DNA from: a bacterium
Lineage (GTDB): Bacteria > Auribacterota > UBA3054 > B51-G9
Assembly: GCA_029933535.1 (NCBI GenBank)
Contig: JAOZNZ010000230.1
Coordinates: 1-5,791, forward strand
Direction: 5' to 3'
DNA: 5,791 bases
Shown here: positions 1 through 5,791 of the stretch, in pieces
Layout of the letters: every line of letters begins with the position of its first letter
Position numbering within the stretch: the stretch's first letter is position 1
Program-made: the position numbers and the translations under genes
The notes under the pieces: model-generated
Told to the model about the DNA's origin: nothing
Databases searched by the model: none
What the model saw: only the letters and a program-made list of their open reading frames with translations

Positions 1-1514
1 AAAAAAATTTGCGTGGTGATTATGCTGTAGATATTTATTATTGTAAAGGTGATAAAAAGGAAACTTATCAACCTCGATTTACGTTTCACGGTTTCCAATA
101 TCTCGAAATCACCGGCGCTTCTAAAAAACCTTCCGCAAAAGATGTAACAGCAATGTTCATCAGCAGCGACACACCGCACGTTGGAAAATTCGAGTCTTCA
201 AATAAAATGATAAATAAATTATTCAGTAATATTTATCATACTCAGAGAATGAACTTTGTTGATATTCCTACCGACTGTCCGCAAAGGGATGAGCGTCTCG
301 GATGGACAGGTGACGCGCAGGTTTATATTCGTACAGCGGCCATGATCACTGATGTACAAAAGTTTTTCGAGAAATGGCTTGTTGAGTTGGAAATTAGTCA
401 ATATTCAAACGGTGATTATCCGGCTGTTGCTCCTGCGTTACTTGATCCCGGCAGCGGTCCTGCCTGGGCGGAAGCCGGAATAGTATGTCCGTGGGAAATT
501 TATGATTTTTACAATGATAAAAAAGTTCTTGAGAATCAATATGACTCGATGACAAAATTCATTAATTTTATGATAAAACAATCGGGCAGGAATTTTCTAC
601 CCCCAAAACAATATCACTGTTACGGTGATTGGTTAAGTCATAACGCTGACACACCTAACGACGTAATTTATACAGCTTATTATGCTTACAGTGCGGATTT
701 GATGTCAAAAATTGCACAGGTTCTCGGCAAGAAATCTGATGCTAAAAAATACACGAAATTATTCGGGGATATTAAAACCGCATTTAATAAAGCTTACATC
801 GATAAAAATTATATAATAAAAGGCGATACGCAAACTTGTTACATTCTTGCAATTGTTAACAATCTTGTTGACGGTGAAGCTAAAAATAAAGCCGCGGAAT
901 ATTTAATTGAAAAAATCGAGGAGCGGAATAATCATCTCTCAACAGGTTTTGTGGGCACAAAAGATATTATGACCGCATTGGAAAAAATCGGTAGAAATGA
1001 TGTCGCGTATAAACTTTTGCTTAATGACACTTATCCTTCATGGGGATTCTCAGTTAAACATGGCGCAACATCAATTTGGGAACGATGGAACGGTTGGACG
1101 CCTGACCAGGGATTCGGCGATGCCGGTATGAATTCATTTGCTCATTATGCTTATGGAGCTGTATATTTATGGATATCGGAAAACATTGGCGGAATAAAAT
1201 CTTCCGCACCGGGTTTTAAGAAAATTATCATTAAACCCGTTCCAGGGGGTGATATAACAAAATCAAAATGCGAATATAAATCTATAAACGGTATAATTTC
1301 TACCGACTGGAAACTTAATAAAAATAAATTTTCACTTGATGTTGAGATTCCCGTAAACACAACAGCAAAAATTTATGTTCCCGCTGGAAAATCGACTAAT
1401 GTAAAAGAAAGCGGGAAACAAGCGTTGCGGGTTAAGGGAATGAAATTTACAGGTATGGAAGATGGGTATGCTGTTTTTGATGTTGGCTCGGGTTTTTATA
1501 AGTTTGAAATTTGA
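1..1514 (+). CDS. Alpha-L-rhamnosidase, GH78 family (C-terminal part; 5' end outside window)
   Basis: The protein hydrolyses terminal alpha-L-rhamnose from plant or algal glycans and glycosides. The frame is open to the left edge (first full codon at 3), so the TTG at 9 is not a real start. Residues are numbered here from that TTG. The fragment begins in the beta-sandwich region before the catalytic domain, with PRFTFHGFQYLEITG at 22-36 (family usually HGFRY; here Gln). The (alpha/alpha)6-barrel follows. It holds the signature DCPQRDERLGWTGD at 89-102, whose Glu95 matches the catalytic acid of GH78 structures, then YGDWLS at 205-210, and WERW with Glu358, the likely catalytic base. MNSFAHYAYG follows at 374-383. 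The C-terminal beta domain spans about 395-500. Full GH78 enzymes are around 900-1000 residues, so roughly half is present. No signal peptide can be judged. The last codons (FEI, stop) lie inside a heptamer repeat. Family is near certain; the exact substrate is unknown. Confidence 0.95.
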   Translation, partial: KNLRGDYAVDIYYCKGDKKETYQPRFTFHGFQYLEITGASKKPSAKDVTAMFISSDTPHVGKFESSNKMINKLFSNIYHTQRMNFVDIPTDCPQRDERLGWTGDAQVYIRTAAMITDVQKFFEKWLVELEISQYSNGDYPAVAPALLDPGSGPAWAEAGIVCPWEIYDFYNDKKVLENQYDSMTKFINFMIKQSGRNFLPPKQYHCYGDWLSHNADTPNDVIYTAYYAYSADLMSKIAQVLGKKSDAKKYTKLFGDIKTAFNKAYIDKNYIIKGDTQTCYILAIVNNLVDGEAKNKAAEYLIEKIEERNNHLSTGFVGTKDIMTALEKIGRNDVAYKLLLNDTYPSWGFSVKHGATSIWERWNGWTPDQGFGDAGMNSFAHYAYGAVYLWISENIGGIKSSAPGFKKIIIKPVPGGDITKSKCEYKSINGIISTDWKLNKNKFSLDVEIPVNTTAKIYVPAGKSTNVKESGKQALRVKGMKFTGMEDGYAVFDVGSGFYKFEI

Positions 1515-1572
1515 CTTTATAAACACTCAATATTTAATTTGTACTTTGTATTTTGTGCTTTGTGCTTTAATA
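1503..1572. repeat. Degenerate 7-bp tandem array overlapping the rhamnosidase stop codon
   Basis: Ten heptamers can be laid in one unbroken phase. Two TTTGAAA/TTTGACT-type units lie at 1503-1516. Three poorly matching units at 1517-1537 still total exactly 21 bp. Four TTTGTAC/TTTGTGC-type units lie at 1538-1565, and TTTAATA closes at 1566-1572. The rhamnosidase stop (TGA, 1512-1514) is inside the second unit, so the array reaches into the coding sequence. The function is unknown. Confidence 0.75.
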
Positions 1573-1606
1573 TGGGAGTTATGGGAATTATGGGAGATAT
1601 GGGGAG
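1571..1606. repeat. Four tandem 9-bp units, consensus TATGGGAGT
   Basis: Units at 1571-1579, 1580-1588, 1589-1597 and 1598-1606 all begin TATGGG and differ only in the last three bases. This is a different period from the neighbouring heptamers. Read forward in one frame the units give a Trp-Glu-Leu-like repeat, which is not protein-like. No function can be assigned. Confidence 0.8.
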
Positions 1607-1618
1607 TTCAACTTCTAA

Positions 1619-1667
1619 AATCGTTAATCGACATTCGATATTCGATTTGGGCTTTGTACTTTAAATT
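1619..1667. repeat. Degenerate 7-bp tandem array (AATCGAC/ATTCGAT/TTGTACT type)
   Basis: Seven heptamers fit one phase from 1619: AATCGTT and AATCGAC, then ATTCGAT twice (1633-1646), then drifting units ending TTGTACT (1654-1660) and TTAAATT (1661-1667). Neighbouring units resemble each other more than distant ones, as expected for an array that grows by local duplication and then mutates. The last unit overlaps the start of the palindromic element that follows. Confidence 0.65.
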
Positions 1668-1737
1668 CCCCTCCTTACTAATGTGGTACATCCCGAGTAT
1701 TCACCTCGGGAAGGGGTGCCCGCAGGGCGGGGTGGTT
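1663..1737. repeat. Composite palindromic intergenic element, copy A
   Basis: The element opens with AAATTCCCCTCC (1663-1674). It contains a perfect 7-bp hairpin with TCCCGAG at 1691-1697, a 7-nt loop and CTCGGGA at 1705-1711, followed by AAGGGG. A small GC hairpin follows (GCCC 1718-1721, GGGC 1725-1728), and the element closes with GGGGTGGTT (1729-1737). The same order of parts, with a longer GC-rich hairpin section, recurs at 3272-3387. It resembles REP-like dispersed palindromes. Neither hairpin is followed by a T-run, so it is not a canonical intrinsic terminator, although it could still act on the mRNA 3' end. Confidence 0.65.
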
Positions 1738-1772
1738 CTTAACTTTTAACTTTTGACCTTTGACCTTATGTA
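1738..1772. repeat. 7-bp tandem array directly upstream of the isomerase start
   Basis: Phase-locked units CTTAACT (1738), TTTAACT (1745), then TTTGACC twice (1752-1765), and a decayed TTATGTA (1766-1772). Only six bases separate it from the ATG at 1779, so these repeats occupy the place where a ribosome binding site would normally be. The units resemble those at 3649-3676 in front of the next gene. Confidence 0.75.
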
Positions 1773-1778
1773 ATTATT

Positions 1779-3200
1779 ATGAAAACTAAAGCTAAAATAG
1801 GACTCTTCGGTATTGGTCTTTATACATATTGGGATCAATTTGACGGTTTAAAAGATAAACTGATTCAATATCAAAATCAAATCAAATCTAAAATTGAAGC
1901 GTTTGAAGTCGATGTGGTTGATGTAGGATTAATCGATAATCCAATTGACGCGCGATCAGCCGCGAATACTCTTGCATCGAATCAGGTAGACATAATTTTT
2001 CTTTATGTTTCTACTTACGCGCTTAGTCATACAGTTTTACCTGTTGTACAGAAAGCTCATTGTCCCGTTGTTGTTCTTAATATGCAGCCGGTAAAATCTA
2101 TTGACTTTGATAAATTCAACTCTATTGGTGATAGAGGAATTATGACAGGCGAATGGCTGGCAAATTGTCAGGCATGCAGCGCACCGGAAATTGCATGCGT
2201 ATTTAATCGCGCCGGCATTAAGTTTCACCTTGTTACCGGATGGCTTGATGATGATTCTGCATGGCAGGAAATCCATGACTGGGTTGATGCTGCTAATGTT
2301 GCAGCCGCAATAAGAAACAATCGTGTCGGTGTTTTGGGCCATTATTACTGTGGGATGCTTGATGTTTACAGCGATTTAACACAGCAGTCCTCCACTTTTG
2401 GTAATCATTTTGAATTACTTGAAATGTGCGAACTAAATCAGTATCGTGAAAACGTGACTGAAGAACAGGTCGATGATAAAGTCAAACAATTCTACAAAGA
2501 ATTTATTGTTGATGAAGAATGCAGTGAATATGAACTCCGCCGCGCGGCAAAGACATCCGTTGCACTAGACATTCTCATAGAGAAAAATCAGCTTGGTTCA
2601 ATGGCTTATTATTATGACAGCGTTGATGGAAATAAATATCAGGATATTATTACTTCTGTAATCGCTGGAAATACTTTGCTTACTGCACATCACATCCCAA
2701 TCGCCGGCGAGTGTGAAATTAAAAATGTTCAGGCGATGAAAATCATGGACGAATTCGGCGTTGGCGGTTCCTTTTCAGAACTCTACGCGATGGACTTTGA
2801 TGAAGATATAATTATGTTCGGACATGATGGTCCCGCACATTTTGCAATTGCGGAAGACAAGGTCAAACTCGTTCCCCTATCCGTCTATCATGGTAAACCC
2901 GGCAAAGGGTTATCAATTCAAATGCGGGTGAAAAACGGTCCTGTTACTTTGCTCGCCGTTGTTCAGGACGGCAGCAGAAAACTCAAATTGCTTGTGGCGG
3001 AAGGTGAATCAGTTCCGGGACCGATCTTTGAGATTGGCAATACAAACAGTCGATACAAATTCGATATGCCTGCCAAAGAATTTATGAATAAATGGTGTAT
3101 GGCGGGACCGGCACATCATTGTGCCATCGGCACTGGTCATATAAGTGGCAAGCTAGAAAAACTTGCCGCAATATTTGATATGGAGGTTATTAAGATTTGA
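1779..3200 (+). CDS. L-arabinose/L-fucose isomerase family protein (aldose-ketose isomerase)
   Basis: This 473-residue protein without signal peptide should be a cytoplasmic metal-dependent isomerase that converts an aldose to its ketose. It matches the subfamily commonly annotated as L-fucose/L-arabinose isomerase family protein, slightly shorter than E. coli AraA (about 500 residues). The N-terminal half has alternating strand/helix character (KIGLFGIGLYTYW, 6-18; VDIIFLYVSTYALS, 70-83; RVGVLGHYYCGMLDVYSDLTQQ, in two parts from 182). Probable metal ligands fall at AraA-like spacing: Glu311 in AGECE, Glu334 in GSFSELYAMDFDED, His349 in GHDGPAH, and His446 or His447 in GPAHHCAIGTGH. The ATG at 1779 puts the conserved N-terminal strand at residue 6. 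No Shine-Dalgarno precedes it (TAATTATT). The neighbouring rhamnosidase suggests a role with a deoxy sugar such as L-rhamnose or L-fucose, but substrate is not readable here. The stop codon lies in a heptamer array. Confidence 0.9.
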   Translation: MKTKAKIGLFGIGLYTYWDQFDGLKDKLIQYQNQIKSKIEAFEVDVVDVGLIDNPIDARSAANTLASNQVDIIFLYVSTYALSHTVLPVVQKAHCPVVVLNMQPVKSIDFDKFNSIGDRGIMTGEWLANCQACSAPEIACVFNRAGIKFHLVTGWLDDDSAWQEIHDWVDAANVAAAIRNNRVGVLGHYYCGMLDVYSDLTQQSSTFGNHFELLEMCELNQYRENVTEEQVDDKVKQFYKEFIVDEECSEYELRRAAKTSVALDILIEKNQLGSMAYYYDSVDGNKYQDIITSVIAGNTLLTAHHIPIAGECEIKNVQAMKIMDEFGVGGSFSELYAMDFDEDIIMFGHDGPAHFAIAEDKVKLVPLSVYHGKPGKGLSIQMRVKNGPVTLLAVVQDGSRKLKLLVAEGESVPGPIFEIGNTNSRYKFDMPAKEFMNKWCMAGPAHHCAIGTGHISGKLEKLAAIFDMEVIKI

Positions 3201-3272
3201 AATTTGACGTTGGACGTTGGACATTTGACGTTTGACGCTTGATACTGGATACTGGATACTGGATGTTGAATA
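3196..3272. repeat. 7-bp tandem array (TTTGACG/CTGGATA type) overlapping the isomerase stop codon
   Basis: Eleven heptamers run in one phase: TTTGAAA at 3196-3202, a TTTGACG/TTGGACG group at 3203-3237, then CTTGATA and three CTGGATR units (3238-3265), and TTGAATA at 3266-3272. The isomerase TGA (3198-3200) is in the first unit. The first 13 bases (TTTGAAATTTGAC) are identical to those at the rhamnosidase 3' end (1503-1515). The unit sequence drifts gradually along the array. Confidence 0.85.
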
Positions 3273-3387
3273 AATTTCCCTCTTGAGCAGAATGTCCCGG
3301 TCGAAGCATCGGGAAGGACCACGCTACACCGCGTGGTAAAGTGGCGCGCTTGCCCCGCGTTTGGGCGGGGAAGCGCCGGGGTGTGTT
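3272..3387. repeat. Composite palindromic intergenic element, copy B (GC-rich)
   Basis: It opens with AAATTTCCCTCTT (3272-3284). Three hairpins follow: TCCCGGT 3295-3301 with ATCGGGA 3308-3314 (one G-U pair); ACCACGC 3318-3324 with GCGTGGT 3331-3337 (perfect); and a long GC stem, 3343-3358 with 3365-3377, in which GGCGC, TT and CCCCGC pair with GCGGGG, AA and GCGCC across two small bulges. It closes with GGGGTGTGTT (3378-3387). The plan equals copy A at 1663-1737, expanded in the middle. The sequence is far richer in GC than its surroundings. It may be a REP-like mobile palindrome or an mRNA 3'-end structure. No T-run follows, so it is not called a terminator. Confidence 0.7.
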
Positions 3388-3550
3388 AAGAAGGGCGTTT
3401 TGGAAATTCGAGTACGTTATTTCGACTTTTTAACCCGGCGTATGTCTGGGCAAAATAACTGATAAACATAAATATATTTGCGAAAAGTTTGCAAATCAAT
3501 TTTGGATAAACAACCCACTTCGGGTCGAAGTGGGGTACTTTGTCTGCAAA
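3388..3550. other. Non-coding spacer with nested inverted repeats
   Basis: No credible gene or RNA family is recognised in this part of the 492-bp gap (3201-3692); the rest of the gap is repeats. The clear structure is a perfect 8-bp hairpin with CCCACTTC at 3514-3521, a five-base loop and GAAGTGGG at 3527-3534. It sits inside a larger perfect inverted repeat, AGTTTGCA at 3486-3493 and TGCAAACT at 3545-3552, whose right arm runs into the first heptamer of the array that follows. The bases after the hairpin (GGTACTTTGTC) are not a T-run, so a terminator is not claimed. A promoter for the downstream gene could lie here, but no convincing -35/-10 pair is seen. Confidence 0.5.
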
Positions 3551-3683
3551 CTATTAACTATTAACTATTAACTATTAACTATTAACTTTTAACTTTTAAC
3601 TATTAACTATTAACTATTAACTATTAACTATTAACTATTAACTATTAACTTTTAACTTTTAACTTTTAACCTTTGACTTTCAT
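3551..3683. repeat. Long 7-bp tandem array, CTATTAA/CTTTTAA, upstream of the secreted protein gene
   Basis: Eighteen units without a phase slip cover 3551-3676: five CTATTAA, two CTTTTAA, seven CTATTAA, three CTTTTAA, then CCTTTGA. A decayed CTTTCAT ends at 3683, nine bases before the ATG at 3693. The block order (several CTATTAA then two or three CTTTTAA) occurs twice, suggesting a larger duplication. Each unit contains TTAA, and because 7 is not a multiple of 3 the array holds stop codons in all six frames. Such a uniform array is likely to change length by slippage. Confidence 0.95.
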
Positions 3684-3692
3684 ATATTTACT

Positions 3693-5791
3693 ATGAAATT
3701 TTTTCTATTATCATTATTTCTTGCATCGCAGATTATTGCATCGCAAATTATTTTTAAAGATAATTTTACGGTTACAGGCAGCGGTGATGTTAATTTCCAA
3801 TACGAAACTATCGGCAGACAGACCGGTTCGGAAGCGCCAATTAATTACTCCCACGCGAACGGTCCGTCAACAGTAACAAGCACCGGAGAGAACGCGGGAA
3901 AATGTTTTATGGATGGGACACCGATTGCTTCATGGTTATCTCCCGGCGGGAATTTCAATCAATCCGCGGATTTTTCAATTGAATTTGAATTAACACGACG
4001 AATACCTGCCGACAAAAATCAATTTGTTTCCTTTGGTAAAAATAATATATATCAGCCTGCGAACAGCGCCGATCCCGGCATGGGGGTAGTTTTTTTTGAA
4101 AACGGCTGGTATCAGGTATTTAATTCAAACACTATAGTTTGCAGCAGACATTATTCAGAACTTGAAGCTGCATCCAATCCTTCTCTTGAAATACAAATTG
4201 TAGTTTCTAATTCGACTTACGTAACTATGTTTATCAATGGAACTCAGTATCCGGTAAATAATTCCGGTACTGATGATTACATTTACGAATATGCCGGTGG
4301 ATTTGAGAATAATTATATAACCTTCATTTCCATTGATACAGATGTTACTATTGATGATTTCACAATTTTGGACAATAAAGAATACAGGTTTAATGATAAC
4401 AGGTTTCAATTTGTAAAAACAGACTCTGAAATTAATGGTTCTTTGTCTTTTACAAATATAAGCTTTCCAAATGGTGGAGATTTAATGTGCTATGACAGTA
4501 ATCCTGTTATTCCGGGCCACAATATTTATGCACCGGATTTCATCCGCGTGTCAAATTTCTGGAGATGCTTTAGCGGTGGCTGGCTGGTGCCCGGGCAGGT
4601 AAATGACAATATTTATATTTGCGACAGTCCTTCTTTGAATCTTGAAGGTCCGTGGCCGACGCCTCAATATCTTATTACGCAAGGAACATACAATCATGCT
4701 AACGACCCTTCTGTAGCAATTTACAACGGAACATGGTATATGGTTTATTCCGCAGCGCCATATCCCGGCACCGGAAATGAAACGATTAATTATTCAACAT
4801 CCCCTGATGGAATTAATTGGACTCCAAATGTTGCCACTCCAACTACCGCTTTAACAATTGCCGATATTTACAACATTGCTGATGCAGAAATAACAGATGT
4901 TGCAAGGCCATCTATCGTTTTCACTCCCGAGTGTGTGAAGCTCTGGTTTGACGGTTTTTTGACTAACGATGGCGGCAGAAGCGCTGAAGTTTATCTTGCG
5001 GAAGCAGATTATTCAGATTTAACATATTTTGTTGTAAAAAAAAGATATGGACATTCCGGCGGAGCGATTACGTTTATAGAGCCTGATGTTGCATTACGAG
5101 CTGACGGAACTTATTTTGCAGCTTACAATCATCTTTTCAAAGAAATACGTTATGCGACAAGCACTGATGGTTTTAATTTTACTGAAATTAAAACAAGCCC
5201 GGTTATAAAAGCGTCTAATCCCGATTGTGTTTTCCCCGGTGTAAACAATCCCGGCTTATTCTATGATGATATAAATGACGAAATTTATGGAATGGCTTTT
5301 GGTATGACCTCAAACACAGTTGTCCCGGTTGACAACAAAATTGGTATCGGTTATATGCAATATGTTATTCAAGCGTTTGATACCAACAACATGATATGGC
5401 GGGTAGTTAATTCCGGCGCTCCTTATGCAACTTTACAATCCGCAAATTCCGTTGCCGGCAATTTTTCAAAATTTCAACTCGTTCATCCGGTTACTCAACA
5501 AGTTCTTTACGAACAGAATGTTACCGCTGCGAAAAATGAGATATGGCAGCTTCAGCTCACACCATTCTCTTCCCATTCATGGAGCAATAATGCGGATTCA
5601 TTAATAAGCGATGCAAAAACTTACACACATAAAATTAATTTAAACAGCGGTTCTGCTGTTACTATAAATAACATTACTTTTCCGGTTTCCGCGTCGGGTA
5701 CTCTTTCGGGAAATAACTGGTTACTTAATGTAGATAATACTAACGGCGGATTCGGATGGATTGAAGGAATGAAAGGGAATAATTTATCAGG
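3693..5791 (+). CDS. Secreted multidomain protein: LamG-like domain plus five-bladed beta-propeller (3' end outside window)
   Basis: The frame is open from ATG 3693 to the right edge (699 codons, no stop). Residues 1-21 look like a Sec signal peptide (MKFFLLSLFLAS, then hydrophobic), so the product should be exported. Residues about 22-227 form a beta-rich, concanavalin/LamG-like domain, beginning FKDNF and including GRQTGSEAPINYSH (41-54). Residues about 265-565 show five propeller-like repeats, each opening with an acidic or Pro turn and an aromatic strand: IYAPDFIRV (278), NDPSVAIYNGTWYMVYS (337), DVARPSIVF (402), EPDVALRADGTYFAAYN (463), NNPGLFYDD (518). This matches the fold of GH43/GH32-like glycosidases. 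Asp282, Asp338 and Asp402 or Asp465 are candidate active-site acids but cannot be assigned. From about 580 a further beta-rich region contains KTYTHKINLNSG (642-653), a pattern remembered from secreted PVC-group proteins. No Shine-Dalgarno is seen. A polysaccharide-acting or -binding role is inferred. Confidence 0.85.
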   Translation, partial: MKFFLLSLFLASQIIASQIIFKDNFTVTGSGDVNFQYETIGRQTGSEAPINYSHANGPSTVTSTGENAGKCFMDGTPIASWLSPGGNFNQSADFSIEFELTRRIPADKNQFVSFGKNNIYQPANSADPGMGVVFFENGWYQVFNSNTIVCSRHYSELEAASNPSLEIQIVVSNSTYVTMFINGTQYPVNNSGTDDYIYEYAGGFENNYITFISIDTDVTIDDFTILDNKEYRFNDNRFQFVKTDSEINGSLSFTNISFPNGGDLMCYDSNPVIPGHNIYAPDFIRVSNFWRCFSGGWLVPGQVNDNIYICDSPSLNLEGPWPTPQYLITQGTYNHANDPSVAIYNGTWYMVYSAAPYPGTGNETINYSTSPDGINWTPNVATPTTALTIADIYNIADAEITDVARPSIVFTPECVKLWFDGFLTNDGGRSAEVYLAEADYSDLTYFVVKKRYGHSGGAITFIEPDVALRADGTYFAAYNHLFKEIRYATSTDGFNFTEIKTSPVIKASNPDCVFPGVNNPGLFYDDINDEIYGMAFGMTSNTVVPVDNKIGIGYMQYVIQAFDTNNMIWRVVNSGAPYATLQSANSVAGNFSKFQLVHPVTQQVLYEQNVTAAKNEIWQLQLTPFSSHSWSNNADSLISDAKTYTHKINLNSGSAVTINNITFPVSASGTLSGNNWLLNVDNTNGGFGWIEGMKGNNLS
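3723..3752 (+). repeat. 15-bp tandem duplication inside the signal peptide
   Basis: GCATCGCAGATTATT (3723-3737) is followed immediately by a copy with a single G-to-A change (3738-3752). It encodes ASQII twice (residues 11-20). The duplication repeats the small-residue Ala-Ser that could serve as the signal peptidase cleavage region, so either copy might be used. The single difference is synonymous (CAG/CAA). Confidence 0.9.

Noticed and set aside
9..11. TTG as a start codon for the rhamnosidase.
   Set aside because: The frame is open upstream to the window edge and GH78 homology begins before this codon, so the gene is truncated by the window, not started here.
1462..1749. A forward open frame of 95 codons overlapping the rhamnosidase end and the first gap.
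   Set aside because: It overlaps a confident gene, and its translation is mostly read-through of the 9-bp and 7-bp repeats (Trp-Glu-Leu runs). It has no family features.
1752..1765. TTGACC units as sigma-70 -35 boxes.
   Set aside because: No -10 hexamer lies 16-18 bp downstream and upstream of the ATG; the resemblance follows from the repeat unit. The same holds for TTGACT at 3673-3678.
3137..3322. A reverse-strand open frame of 61 codons across the isomerase end.
   Set aside because: It is the shadow of the isomerase plus antisense reading of TTGAC-type heptamers, which contain no stops on that strand. The predicted peptide merely shows heptad periodicity.
3343..3377. Intrinsic transcription terminator after the isomerase.
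   Set aside because: The GC stem is strong but is followed by GGGGTGTGTTAAG and not a T-run, and it belongs to a repeated composite element. A termination role remains possible but is not supported.
3421..3500. A riboswitch in the leader of the third gene.
   Set aside because: A weak CCCGG/CTGGG pairing (3434-3450) and an ATTTGC/GCAAAT pairing (3476-3496) exist, but no conserved core of a known riboswitch class is recognisable.
3551..3683. CRISPR array.
   Set aside because: Units are 7 bp with no spacers between them and no cas genes nearby. It is a simple tandem array.
4155..4409. A reverse-strand open frame of 84 codons.
   Set aside because: It is antisense to the well-supported secreted protein gene and shows no protein family features.

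Overview
The window reads as AT-rich bacterial chromosome (by eye roughly 40% GC) from a heterotroph that degrades plant or algal polysaccharide. Three genes lie head to tail on the + strand: the 3' half of a GH78 alpha-L-rhamnosidase (1-1514), a complete cytoplasmic sugar isomerase of the L-arabinose/L-fucose isomerase type (1779-3200), and the 5' part of a large secreted protein with a lectin-like N-terminal domain and a five-bladed beta-propeller like those of GH43-type glycosidases (3693 to the window end). None of the visible starts has a Shine-Dalgarno motif. The N- and C-terminal domains of the third protein, and its pairing with this isomerase subfamily, recall planctomycetes and other members of the PVC superphylum (Phycisphaerae, Lentisphaerota, Kiritimatiellota). 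That placement is an inference from remembered sequence patterns, not a proven assignment.

The genes make a plausible pathway. The rhamnosidase clips terminal L-rhamnose from polysaccharides or glycosides. The propeller protein would bind or cut glycans outside the cytoplasm. The isomerase would convert a released deoxy-hexose or pentose to its ketose inside the cell. The substrates of the last two cannot be read from sequence alone. The gaps of 264 and 492 bp make one tight operon uncertain.

The most unusual content is between the genes. Both gaps share a plan: (i) a degenerate tandem array of 7-bp units that starts inside the last codons of the upstream gene and supplies its stop codon; (ii) a composite palindromic element that opens with AAATTYCCCTC, carries a TCCCG/CGGGA hairpin and then one or more GC-rich hairpins, and closes with GGGGTGGTT or GGGGTGTGTT; (iii) a second heptamer array, of TTAACTT/TTGACCT/TTAACTA type, ending 6 to 16 bp before the next start codon. 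The second gap also has a spacer with nested inverted repeats and a long array of 18 phase-locked heptamers. The first gap adds a short 9-bp repeat. No tRNA, rRNA, CRISPR array or transposase gene is visible.
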